Assembly (NCBI GenBank): GCA_041750795.1
Contig: JBGSYQ010000136.1
Span: forward strand, 1-10,558
Origin: JTS-RE94 sp041750795
GTDB lineage: Bacteria; Planctomycetota; Planctomycetia; Pirellulales; PALSA-1355
Length of the DNA stretch: 10,558 nucleotides
Direction: 5' to 3'
In this document: positions 1 through 7,135 of the stretch, piece by piece
Numbering within the stretch: position 1 is the stretch's first letter
How the letters are laid out: the number at the start of each line of letters is the position of its first letter
Position numbers and translations under genes: made by a program
The notes under the pieces: generated by a model
Told to the model about the DNA's origin: nothing
Database searches by the model: none
What the model saw: only the letters and a program-made list of their open reading frames with translations

Positions 1-1238
1 GCGATGAGCCGGCAGACGCCGAGTCGCCCCAGTCGTCGCTGCCGCAGCGCCGCCGGCAACGTTCGATTCAATTGGCGTCGTTTGACAAGACGGCGGCGCT
101 ATCGGCGCTGATCATCGCGCAGGATCCACCGGCCGAAGGCGAATCGCCCGCGACCGCGGAGACACCAGCCGAGCCGGCCGATGCTGCTGCGGAAACTGCG
201 GCGCAGCCATCGGCCAGCGAAACCGAGCCCGCGACCGATGCGGAACCGGCGGCTGAAGCGCCGGAGAGTGAGCCCGCAACAACTCCGGCCGACGCCAATG
301 CGCCCGCGGCTGATCCCAGCCCGGAGCAAGCTCCCATCGGGTTGTTTGAGGGCAATACGCTGGTGGGCGGCAGCCGCGTCGACCTCGAGTTCGCCCAGGA
401 TATCGGCTATGTGCCTTTGTCCGACATGATCCGCCAGCAGTTGTCGGCGGCGGGCCACGTCAATGTGCCCTTCGCGCTGGACAACCCCAGCTATAAGCCG
501 GGCAGCGATGCGACGTATGCCGATTGGACGCTGTCGATCGGACTCGATCTACAGCAGACCAGAGTCATACTCACTGCCATCCAGAAGGAATTGTCCGAAA
601 CGCCGGTGTTCCCCGGTTCCAGCCAGATCGGAGGAAAAGTGGCCGGCGACACGCAACTGATGGCGCTGTACGCGATGTTGGCGAGCATCGTGATGATCGT
701 CATGTACGTGTGGATGCGATTTCAAAACCTGGTCTTTGGCCTGGCTGCTGTGGTGGCATTGTTGCACGACGTGCTGGTGGCCGTGGCGTGCCTGGCCTTG
801 AGCGCGTATCTGTCGCCCTACCTGGGAGCGCTGCTGGTCGATCCGTTCAAGATCAGCCTGCCGGTGGTCGCGGCGTTGTTGACGATCGTCGGCTTCTCGA
901 TCAACGACACGATCGTGACGTTCGACCGCATTCGCGAGGTGCGCGGCAAGAGCCCGCACATCACCGAAGAGATGGTCAACCTGGGCATCAATCAAACGTT
1001 GGCGCGCACTTTGATCACGTCCGGCACGGTATTAATGGCAAGCGTGATCCTGTACTTCGTGGGCGGACCGGGCATTCACGCCTTCGCCTATACAATGATG
1101 GTGGGCGTGGTTGCGGGAACCTTCAGCTCGATCTACATCGCCGCACCGATCATCCTGTCGATGCAGCGACCGCTGGCGAAGCAAACGCCAGTGCGACCGT
1201 CGGCGCTCGGCTCCGAAGCGCGCCGCGCCAGCGCGTGA
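1..1238 (+). CDS. secF: Protein translocase SecDF, C-terminal (SecF) part, 5'-truncated by window edge
   Basis: Membrane subunit of the Sec translocase that uses proton motive force to help pull exported proteins across the inner membrane. The frame is open from base 3 with no start codon needed, so the gene begins outside the window; about 411 residues are visible. In order they show a periplasmic stretch with a very Ala/Glu/Pro-rich linker (about nt 123-335), the rest of the SecF periplasmic domain (to about nt 655), then five hydrophobic helices (about nt 657-722, 726-812, 852-920, 1005-1064 and 1071-1157). The SecF signature GFSINDTIVTFDRIRE is encoded at nt 891-938. SecF normally has six helices, so the first lies upstream. 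Planctomycetes usually carry SecD and SecF as one fused protein, and I infer the same here; the SecD half is not visible. The identity of the SecF part is secure. Confidence 0.93.
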   Translation, partial: DEPADAESPQSSLPQRRRQRSIQLASFDKTAALSALIIAQDPPAEGESPATAETPAEPADAAAETAAQPSASETEPATDAEPAAEAPESEPATTPADANAPAADPSPEQAPIGLFEGNTLVGGSRVDLEFAQDIGYVPLSDMIRQQLSAAGHVNVPFALDNPSYKPGSDATYADWTLSIGLDLQQTRVILTAIQKELSETPVFPGSSQIGGKVAGDTQLMALYAMLASIVMIVMYVWMRFQNLVFGLAAVVALLHDVLVAVACLALSAYLSPYLGALLVDPFKISLPVVAALLTIVGFSINDTIVTFDRIREVRGKSPHITEEMVNLGINQTLARTLITSGTVLMASVILYFVGGPGIHAFAYTMMVGVVAGTFSSIYIAAPIILSMQRPLAKQTPVRPSALGSEARRASA

Positions 1239-1519
1239 TTGCGGCGGCCCGGCCTGATCGCAACGTCCGGAAAGGTTTTCCAGACCGTTAGTTTCCGCAC
1301 GGTCCGCCGCCGGCACGGTCGCGTCAGCTTGCCCAACGTGCGAATAGAGTCTCAATGCGCCATCCGCGCAGCGTGTTGTCAACCAACCCGCGGCGCGTGA
1401 TTATCTCAAGATTCGCGCGGCGCGTATCTGGCCTCTGCGGCAATCGTCACGAACAATGGAGATGGTCTGATGCGCAGGTGCGCACCGGGCGATTTGTCTC
1501 CAACACAACGAGGATGAGG

Positions 1520-2206
1520 ATGCCTGTCGGAAAAAAACTGGTGGTCGTCGCGTCGGTCCTGGCGACCGGCGCAGGAGCGGCCCTTTTTTTTCGCAAGGAT
1601 GCGTCCCCAGCAACGTCGTGGCAAAGCGTGCTGGACGATTCGCCGTTTCGCGAGCGCGTGGAGCGCCGCGTTGCGGATGATGCCGCCTGGGCGAAGAACG
1701 CCGCGGGGTTGCACGTCGAGGCCGTCTCGCCCGATGGGACCAGTTATGCGCTGCCAACCGCCGAGGCAGCCGCCATTCGGCCGCAAGCCATCGATGCGAC
1801 TCCCACGTTTCACAAAACCTTCAATCCGGTCGGCGCGATGCTGGAGCCGATTCAGAATCTGCCGGACGGCGACGATGCGGAGCCTCCACCTTCGCAGAGC
1901 ACGCGGCAGAGCAGCTTCGCCATCGATCCGCTCGCCGGGCCGGCCGACGTGGAGCACCGGATCAGCGACGGTGACACGTTGACCCGGTTGGCTCAACAGT
2001 ACCTCGGCCGCGGCGATCGGTACCTGGAAATCTATGACCGCAACCGGGACGTGCTGTCGAACCCGGACCTGCTGCCGATCGGCGTCGTGCTGCGGATTCC
2101 ACGCCGCGACGCCACACCTTCGTGGAAGACTTCCGCCGACGGCGACTCGTGGGCGCCGGCTACCGATCTGGCGCCCGTCGAGCGGCGCAGCGCCAGCGTG
2201 AACTAG
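1520..2206 (+). CDS. Membrane-anchored single-LysM-domain protein
   Basis: A 228-residue protein with a short basic start and a hydrophobic segment at residues 7-24, which is either an uncleaved anchor or a signal peptide. A variable, Pro/Asp-rich middle follows, then one LysM domain at about residues 144-195 (HRISDGDTLTRLAQQYLGRG ... NPDLLPIGVVLRIP). LysM domains bind peptidoglycan or chitin-like glycans, so a cell-wall or periplasmic adaptor role is likely; no enzymatic domain is visible. I chose the ATG at 1520 because AGG at 1511-1513 sits six bases upstream and it places the hydrophobic segment at the N terminus. An in-frame ATG at 1514 has the AGG directly against it. The longer reading from 1355 would add 55 residues that do not look like protein. 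A run of eight T (1584-1591) lies at the end of the anchor codons. The gene follows secDF after a 281-bp gap and may have its own promoter. Confidence 0.82.
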   Translation: MPVGKKLVVVASVLATGAGAALFFRKDASPATSWQSVLDDSPFRERVERRVADDAAWAKNAAGLHVEAVSPDGTSYALPTAEAAAIRPQAIDATPTFHKTFNPVGAMLEPIQNLPDGDDAEPPPSQSTRQSSFAIDPLAGPADVEHRISDGDTLTRLAQQYLGRGDRYLEIYDRNRDVLSNPDLLPIGVVLRIPRRDATPSWKTSADGDSWAPATDLAPVERRSASVN

Positions 2207-2223
2207 TGCTCTGTCAACGCTTG

Positions 2224-2249
2224 GAATTTGGGTCGGCTCACCCGAATTC
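2224..2249. terminator. Inverted repeat between converging genes, probable bidirectional terminator
   Basis: Arms 2224-2233 (GAATTTGGGT) and 2240-2249 (ACCCGAATTC) pair over 10 bp, with one G-U pair in the plus-strand RNA and a six-base loop. It lies 18 bp after the LysM gene stop and 43 bp from the stop of the minus-strand hydrolase gene, where a shared terminator is expected. No U-tract follows on either strand, so the classical intrinsic mechanism is not shown. Confidence 0.5.
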
Positions 2250-2291
2250 ATCGGGGCGACGCTCCACCAGCAACGGCCTGGCCGGCACGAT

Positions 2292-3227
2292 TCACCGCAA
2301 CGGGTTGCGGCGCACTTGCCACGGGATGTCGACGTCTACCAGCCGCAGCTCGACGAACTTCTCGATCATCGCCGGCACGTTCATCCGCGCCTCGTTCAGC
2401 AACTGAGTGCCCTGCAAGGTGGTGGGAAGCGTGCGCAGCCAGAGGGTTTGAGCACCGGCGGCATCGTCGGACGACACCGCCGGTCGGAATCGCTCCAGGG
2501 CCTTATACAGTCTCTCCGCATCGCGGCGCTGCTTCGTGCTGCGCTCCCCGGCGATCACAATCATTGAAAGGGCACCGCGCACTTGCGGATGCTCGATTGC
2601 CTCGTTGATGTTCAGGCCTCGATGGGACCACTCGGGCGATATCAACGCCAGCGCCTTGACGTCCTGACCTTGCTTGCCGGTGGCCAACACGGGCCAACTC
2701 CAATCGCGCGCGGCGAAGTTCACCGCCACAACGGCGCCCATCTCCGCGCCGACCAGGCACAGCTTCTCGATGTTCAACTCCGATGCATTGTTGCGCTCGA
2801 TCAGAAAGTTCTTCACCGCCTCCACGTCCTGGGTTACCATGTTCGCCAGATCGGCCGGGCGCAACGCCCCGACGCGTTCGGCCGCACTTGGCAGCGAGCT
2901 GTCGCCATGACCACGCAAGTCGGGCGCAATGACCGCGTGCCCCAGTGCCTGCAAGCCCAGCGCAAACGATGCGAAGTCGCCGCGCACGCCTTTCTCGGCG
3001 TGCAGCAGGATTACCGGCACGGCCTCCTTGCCGAGTTGGCTGGGATAATACGTCGCCTGAATCAACGCGCCGTCGCGCGTCCGCAAGGCAACATCCTCGG
3101 GCGGCAACGGCTTGTCCGCCTCGTCGTCGGCCGCCGCCCAGGTGGCGATCAAAGCCCAGGCCAAGGCACAGACGATTGGCATCACGTGGCCCCGCGCGGA
3201 GCGAAATCGGAGGCGATAACGTTGCAT
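2292..3227 (-). CDS. Secreted alpha/beta-hydrolase-fold protein with replaced nucleophile
   Basis: A 311-residue protein with a signal peptide (hydrophobic core at about residues 16-30, likely cleavage near WAAA-DDE). The fold is recognisable: strand-loop VILLHAEKG at 72-80 where the oxyanion HG motif would be, APDLRGHGDS at 101-110, and the elbow strand LCLVGAEMGAVVAV at 156-169. In active esterases and lipases the elbow is G-x-S-x-G; here it reads G160-A-E162-M-G164, so Glu stands where the nucleophilic Ser should be. The C-terminal part (WLRTLPTTLQGTQLL) also shows no obvious catalytic His. I infer either a non-catalytic or an unusual activity. The ATG at 3227 was chosen for the GAGG eight bases upstream (3236-3239) and because it follows a plausible promoter at 3290-3319. 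The reading frame opens at 3356, which lies upstream of that promoter; an ATG at 3182 is the other alternative. The substrate is unknown. Confidence 0.8.
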   Translation of the reverse strand: MQRYRLRFRSARGHVMPIVCALAWALIATWAAADDEADKPLPPEDVALRTRDGALIQATYYPSQLGKEAVPVILLHAEKGVRGDFASFALGLQALGHAVIAPDLRGHGDSSLPSAAERVGALRPADLANMVTQDVEAVKNFLIERNNASELNIEKLCLVGAEMGAVVAVNFAARDWSWPVLATGKQGQDVKALALISPEWSHRGLNINEAIEHPQVRGALSMIVIAGERSTKQRRDAERLYKALERFRPAVSSDDAAGAQTLWLRTLPTTLQGTQLLNEARMNVPAMIEKFVELRLVDVDIPWQVRRNPLR

Positions 3228-3289
3228 GCGGGCAGCCTCATGCGGATCGTGTGGAACGGCAGCGCGGTTTGGCTGCGGAACTCTCTTCC

Positions 3290-3319
3290 ATCGTAAATAC
3301 CGGTGGCAGTCCAGGTCAA
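3290..3319 (-). promoter_or_regulatory. Probable sigma-70-type promoter for the hydrolase-like gene
   Basis: Read on the minus strand: TTGACC (3319-3314, five of six bases of the -35 consensus), an 18-bp spacer, then TACGAT (3295-3290, four of six of the -10 consensus). Transcription would start near 3283, giving a leader of about 56 bases before the ATG at 3227. The position agrees with the start codon chosen on ribosome-binding-site grounds. Confidence 0.45.
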
Positions 3320-3472
3320 ACATCGCTCGCCGCGCCGAAACTCGGATAACGCTCACCGGGCAGTGCAGCTACCGAACGATCCAACCGCCTGCCGTATCAC
3401 CAGATGCGCCGGCGCGGCGCGATTCGACTACCGCAGCAGAATGGTTGCGAAATTGCCGCCGATAACCGAGAA

Positions 3473-3478
3473 TAGAAT
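3473..3478 (+). promoter_or_regulatory. Possible -10 box for the VWA gene
   Basis: TAGAAT (five of six of the -10 consensus) lies 23 bp before the ATG at 3502, so the leader would be very short. No good -35 hexamer is seen at 16-18 bp: TTGCCG lies only 14 bp upstream and TTGCGA 22 bp. Weak on its own. The divergent gap 3228-3501 otherwise holds only the minus-strand promoter described separately. Confidence 0.25.
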
Positions 3479-3501
3479 GGTCGGAATCCGGCGAATTACC
3501 G

Positions 3502-5559
3502 ATGGAATTGCAGCGCGGCGGCTCCGTCCCTGCGGATGCCGGGGGCAGGACGACAACCACCAACGGCTGGTCACCCGTGAAAACCTTCGTCCCAATACGT
3601 CAGTGGTGGCAAGCTGTCGGCAAACGCGCCAGTGCGCCGTCCGTCGGGGACGTATCGGCCTGGTTCCTCAGCTTGCTGGCACATCTGGGCGCGCTGGCCG
3701 TGTTGGCGCTGGTGGTCGTCACGCTTCCGCAGCGGCACGAGTTCCTGGTGGTACTCAGCAGCATCACGCCCGACGATCCGTTGGCGCTGTCTGACGAGTT
3801 CTCCTATGCCGAGATCGATCCGAGCGCCATCGGCGCATCGAGCGAAGGTGACTCCGACGCGCTGGTAGCCGTGGCGCCGACTTTGGCGATGACCGTGGTC
3901 GAACCGACACCCGTCGACATGGCCGACGCCCCTCTCGTCGACGAGCGGATTCAAATCCAGGAAGAGATCCGCCTGGCGACCGGTCCCAACTTCGCCGAGA
4001 ACCTCACGGTCAAGGGAATTGCCGGCGTCGGCGTCAGCGGCGCCACCGGCGCGGTCGACCGCATTACGCAAGAGATTCTGCTGTCGCTCGAAGAACGCAA
4101 AACGCTGGTGGTTTGGTTATTCGACCAATCGGGCAGCCTGGAGGGCGCACGCGGCGAGATCATCGATCGCTTTGACCGCGTCTACGAAGAGTTGGGCGTC
4201 GTCGAGACCAGCGGCAACCCGGCCTTCAAAAAGCACGACGACAAACCGCTGCTGAGCGCCGTCGTCGCATTCGGCCAGCAGATCAACTTTCTGACACCCA
4301 GGCCGACCGACGACGTCGAGGCCATCAAGTCGGTGGTCGCGGGCATCCAGACCGACACGAGCGGCGTCGAGCGAACGTTTACGGCGGTGCGCGAGGCGGC
4401 CGATCGGTTTCGTGCATTGCGCACGCAACAACCGCGGCGAAACGTGATGTTCGTGATCTTCACTGACGAGGTCGGCGACGACGAAGCCGAGTTGGACGAG
4501 ACGGTTACGATCTGCCGGCGCTACGAGATTCCGGTGTACTGCGTCGGCGTGCCGGCGCCGTTTGGCCGGCGCGAAGTGCTGGTGCGCTACGTCGATCCCG
4601 ATCCGCAGTTCGATCAGACGCCCCAGTGGCTGCCGGTGCGGCAGGGACCCGAATCGTTCCTGCCGGAGTTGGTCAAGATCGGCTCGCACGAGCGCGACGA
4701 TCCGATGGACTCGGGCTTTGGTCCTTACAGTCTGACGCGGCTGTGCTACGAGACCGGCGGCATTTTCTTCACCGTCCGAGGCGAACCGGAGCGACGGCGC
4801 GGCCGGCGCAACGCAACGGGCGCCGGCGCGGCCGAATTCAGCCGCGGCTTCGATCCGCAAATCATGTTCAACTATCGGCCGGATTACGTGCCGATCAAGG
4901 AGTACCAGCGCCTGGTTGCGCAGAACAAGGCGCGGGCGGCCTTGGTGCAGGCGGCGCAGATGTCGTGGATCACTCCCATGGAACAGCCGCAGTTGATGTT
5001 TCCCAAAACGAGCGACGCCGATCTGGTCAACCGGTTGACCGTGGCGCAGCGCGCGGCCGCCGTACTGGAACCGAAGATCAACCAGCTCTACGAGGTGCTC
5101 AAGCAGGGCGAAAAAGACCGCGACAAGCTGACCTCGCCGCGCTGGCAAGCCGGTTACGACTTGTCGCTGGGGCTGGTATTGGCCCTGCGAGTACGCACCG
5201 AAAGCTACAACGCCATGCTGGCCCGGGCCAAGACGGGCATGAAGTTCGAAAACGCCAAAAGCGACACGTGGCTGTTGGCACCGGCCGACGAGATCTCCGT
5301 CGGCAGCGGCTGGGAGAAAATGGCCACCGAGGCCAAGGCCCATCTCCAACGCGTGGCCCGCGAGCATCCGCACACCCCATGGGCCGTGCTGGCCGAGGCC
5401 GAATTGAAGCAGCCGCTGGGCTGGGCCTGGAAGGAAGCTTATACCGGCGTAGCCGAACGGCAGCAGGCCGCCCGTAATCCGCCGCCACGGCGTCCGCCGA
5501 GCAACGACAAGGCCGACATGCTGCCGCGTCCCGTCAAACGTCCACCGCCGAAGCTTTAG
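3502..5559 (+). CDS. Membrane-anchored von Willebrand factor A (VWA) domain protein
   Basis: A 685-residue protein of a type common in planctomycetes, with no assigned function. A cytoplasmic N terminus of about 50 residues is followed by one hydrophobic helix (53-74) and an acidic linker. The VWA domain spans about 200-350, with the MIDAS motif D208-Q-S210-G-S212 (DQSGS), the second-site Asp in FTDEVGDDE (D322) and a closing strand IPVYCVGVPAPFG. The MIDAS residues look intact, so divalent-metal and protein binding are plausible. A helical region at about 500-650 contains YDLSLGLVLALRVR (552-565) and a conserved-looking end, HTPWAVLAEAELKQPLGWAW. The tail (660-685) is basic and proline-rich. 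VWA proteins often act in macromolecular assembly or with MoxR-type ATPases, but no such partner is in the window. Start uncertain: the ATG at 3502 has no clear ribosome-binding site, and a GTG at 3577 would also retain the helix. Confidence 0.82.
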   Translation: MELQRGGSVPADAGGRTTTTNGWSPVKTFVPIRQWWQAVGKRASAPSVGDVSAWFLSLLAHLGALAVLALVVVTLPQRHEFLVVLSSITPDDPLALSDEFSYAEIDPSAIGASSEGDSDALVAVAPTLAMTVVEPTPVDMADAPLVDERIQIQEEIRLATGPNFAENLTVKGIAGVGVSGATGAVDRITQEILLSLEERKTLVVWLFDQSGSLEGARGEIIDRFDRVYEELGVVETSGNPAFKKHDDKPLLSAVVAFGQQINFLTPRPTDDVEAIKSVVAGIQTDTSGVERTFTAVREAADRFRALRTQQPRRNVMFVIFTDEVGDDEAELDETVTICRRYEIPVYCVGVPAPFGRREVLVRYVDPDPQFDQTPQWLPVRQGPESFLPELVKIGSHERDDPMDSGFGPYSLTRLCYETGGIFFTVRGEPERRRGRRNATGAGAAEFSRGFDPQIMFNYRPDYVPIKEYQRLVAQNKARAALVQAAQMSWITPMEQPQLMFPKTSDADLVNRLTVAQRAAAVLEPKINQLYEVLKQGEKDRDKLTSPRWQAGYDLSLGLVLALRVRTESYNAMLARAKTGMKFENAKSDTWLLAPADEISVGSGWEKMATEAKAHLQRVAREHPHTPWAVLAEAELKQPLGWAWKEAYTGVAERQQAARNPPPRRPPSNDKADMLPRPVKRPPPKL

Positions 5560-5560
5560 C

Positions 5561-5579
5561 CTGTTGAAGTATTCGACGG
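5561..5579 (+). terminator. Hairpin directly after the VWA gene stop codon
   Basis: CTGTTGAA (5561-5568) and TTCGACGG (5572-5579) form an 8-bp stem with two G-U pairs and a GTA loop, one base after the TAG stop. No U-run follows. It is also the left member of the palindrome cluster at 5561-5700. Confidence 0.4.
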
Positions 5580-5663
5580 ACTGCGACATCGCATCGATGC
5601 GATGACAGAATAGCTACGTCGGAATTCTGCGATTCCGTGCGAAGCTTTGCTTCGCCACTGGCG

Positions 5664-5700
5664 CTTGTTGAAAAATGCCACGACGGCGTTTTCCAACAGG
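5664..5700. terminator. Long imperfect hairpin between converging genes
   Basis: Arms 5664-5679 and 5685-5700 pair over 16 positions with one A-C mismatch and two T-G wobbles around a five-base loop. It is the strongest stem in the gap between the VWA gene (plus) and the lipoprotein gene (minus), so it could stop transcripts from either side. The A-rich and T-rich parts lie inside the stem rather than after it. Confidence 0.4.
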
Positions 5701-5781
5701 TTGTCAGACGGCGCCGGTTGGCTGTTCCAGCACGGGGATATTCGCGCGACGACGAGCCCGCGTGTCGGCGTTCGCTCGCCG

Positions 5782-6444
5782 TCAGTTGCCCAGTGCCGTC
5801 GAATCGCTGGCAAAGTCGACCGTCGCGTCGTGATCGTAGAAGTATCGGCCGATCAATTGCGCCAAGTGTTCGACGAACTGGCGGCGAAAGTGCGATTCGG
5901 GCTTGTCGCCGGAAGGGATGGCGGCATTCGGCGGATAAACCGCCTGCGGCAGGTGCCGCTCGAACACCGGCTGCGACCCCTTGGACAGATCGTAGACCAG
6001 GATCTTCACGTTGGCCTTCCCCTGGTACAACGTTTGCCCCTGGTACAGGTCGAATTCCTCGAGCTCCAAGCCGACGACCATGTCGGCGTCCAGCGCCTGG
6101 CCGATTTCGTAGTACTCGTCCCAGGAGTTTTCATCGGCCCATTCAGAGACGTCGCGTTGGTCGATCAGTTCGATCTTCTTCACGTTTTTCTGCAGCAGCA
6201 CGCCCACGTGCTTGGCCAGGTCGCGCGAGGCGCTCGAATCACGAAAGTGCAGCGATGTGACCGGTCGACAAATGACGGCCACGCGTTTGCCCTTGAGCTC
6301 CTTGAAGTCGGCTTTGGTATTGGTGCCTTCGACGATGTACATGGCCGTCGCCAGGATGGAGCAGCCGCTGGCCAGCGCGAGCCCCAGCGCCAGCGTAGCA
6401 ACCATCGAGATCATCACTATCGACTGTGAGCGAAGGCGATCCAT
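5782..6444 (-). CDS. Lipoprotein with CsgG/LpoB-like fold features, function unknown
   Basis: A 220-residue protein with a lipoprotein signal: hydrophobic residues 9-25, then A25-S-G-C28 as the lipobox, so it is probably lipid-anchored through Cys28. The mature part has a layout like the CsgG/LpoB/TolB-N group: a first strand KRVAVICRP (52-61), a helix beginning SRDLAKHVGVLLQKN (73-87), IELIDQRDV (91-99), YEIGQALDADMVVGLELEEF (112-131), and a strand pair NVKILVYDL (145-153). Proteins of that group support envelope assembly, such as secretion pores or activation of cell-wall synthases; that link is inferred from pattern, not shown. The start is secure: GAGGA sits six bases before the ATG at 6444. 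It lies 103 bp downstream of the DUF2752 gene on the same strand and may be cotranscribed with it. Confidence 0.75.
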   Translation of the reverse strand: MDRLRSQSIVMISMVATLALGLALASGCSILATAMYIVEGTNTKADFKELKGKRVAVICRPVTSLHFRDSSASRDLAKHVGVLLQKNVKKIELIDQRDVSEWADENSWDEYYEIGQALDADMVVGLELEEFDLYQGQTLYQGKANVKILVYDLSKGSQPVFERHLPQAVYPPNAAIPSGDKPESHFRRQFVEHLAQLIGRYFYDHDATVDFASDSTALGN

Positions 6445-6547
6445 CGCAGGTCCTCGTATCGTCCGTGATTGATTCAGCGGCAGCGTTTCGTGGCGCCGCG
6501 TCGCGCCCGTGTGGGGCTAGTAATCTTTCCCGAATCTCGTCGCATGT

Positions 6548-7021
6548 TCAACCGGCCCACAGACGAAGGATCCACTCGCCCACCAGCAGCGCCGCTCCCA
6601 CGCCGACCATGGCAATCAGCACGGCTTCGCTCGGTTGCCGCAGGGGCCATCGTCCGCTTGCCGCGGCCAACAAGGCTCCGCCCGAGACTGCCATGGCCGT
6701 CATGGCCAACAGCGTTCCGCCCACGTGCATTCGCAGGGCATCGCTCAGTTGGCCGTGCGTCGCATAGGCCCAGGACGTCGTCATTCCGCAAGCCGGACAG
6801 CGAATTCCTGCCACGATTCCGAAAGTACACGGCGGCAGACCGAGTTGTTCGTGCGTTCCCCAGCCGCGCGGATCCGGACGCAAACAACTTGCCAGCACCA
6901 ACGTGCCCAGCAGGCCCAACCCCAAGAGCGCCGCCAAGAAACGGCCGCGTTGGGAAATTGCGTTCAAAGGTGTTCCGCGAGCCGAGCTCGCGCTGTGGTC
7001 AACGAAAGGGACGCGGAGCAT
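6548..7021 (-). CDS. DUF2752 family membrane protein
   Basis: A 157-residue protein with three likely membrane helices (about 27-47, 100-121 and 133-153). Between the first two lies the DUF2752 signature: LPPC65 followed by GIRC75PAC78GMTTSW, giving three cysteines and the CPxCGMTTS core. The family is widespread and uncharacterised; the cysteines could bind metal or form a redox site, which is only a suggestion. I chose the ATG at 7021 because AGGGGGG (plus-strand 7028-7034) lies six bases upstream. The frame opens at 7045, which would add eight residues. It sits between the ymdB terminator-like hairpin and the lipoprotein gene, all on the minus strand. Confidence 0.82.
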   Translation of the reverse strand: MLRVPFVDHSASSARGTPLNAISQRGRFLAALLGLGLLGTLVLASCLRPDPRGWGTHEQLGLPPCTFGIVAGIRCPACGMTTSWAYATHGQLSDALRMHVGGTLLAMTAMAVSGGALLAAASGRWPLRQPSEAVLIAMVGVGAALLVGEWILRLWAG

Positions 7022-7099
7022 AGCGATCCCCCCTGCGTCGTGCAAGAGCGTTTATGGTCGGCCGGTGGTGGGGAGTTGCGCGTCCAGTTTACCAGATGG

Positions 7100-7135
7100 C
7101 TAGACAGCCCGTTGAATTCCTCAATAGGCTGTTAG
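7100..7135 (-). terminator. Hairpin directly after the ymdB stop codon
   Basis: CTA-G-ACAGCC (7100-7109, one bulged G) pairs with GGCTGTTAG (7127-7135). An inner 4-bp stem TTGA/TCAA (7112-7115 with 7121-7124) closes a five-base loop. It starts right at the ymdB stop and ends about 80 bp before the DUF2752 start. No U-tract follows on the minus strand. It would separate the rny-ymdB transcript from the downstream genes. Confidence 0.5.

Larger units (their letters stand above)
5561..5700. repeat. Cluster of five palindromes, MITE- or REP-like
   Basis: Five inverted repeats lie in about 140 bp between two converging genes: 5561-5579; a perfect 18-bp palindrome CATCGCATCGATGCGATG at 5587-5604; CGGAAT/ATTCCG at 5620-5637; GCGAAGC/GCTTCGC with a TTT loop at 5639-5655; and a 16-bp imperfect stem with loop ACGAC at 5664-5700. 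The outer ends, CCTGTTGAA at 5560-5568 and TTCCAACAGG at 5691-5700, are near inverted copies of each other, which suggests a small mobile or REP-like unit. No coding frame, transposase or clear target duplication is seen. It may also serve as a two-way terminator. The rest of the gap (5701-5781) shows nothing notable. Confidence 0.5.

Noticed and set aside
524..1291. A 255-codon plus-strand frame within secDF
   Set aside because: It overlaps the SecF helices in another frame and is rich in Arg, Gly and Asp with no recognisable pattern.
1355..1519. Upstream extension of the LysM protein to an ATG at 1355
   Set aside because: It would bury the hydrophobic anchor 55 residues in, its residues look like translated non-coding DNA, and a better ribosome-binding site precedes 1520.
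4117..5589. A 490-codon open frame on the minus strand
   Set aside because: It lies wholly opposite the VWA gene, is rich in His, Arg and Gln as antisense frames of GC-rich genes are, and shows no domain. The plus-strand frame has a clear MIDAS motif.
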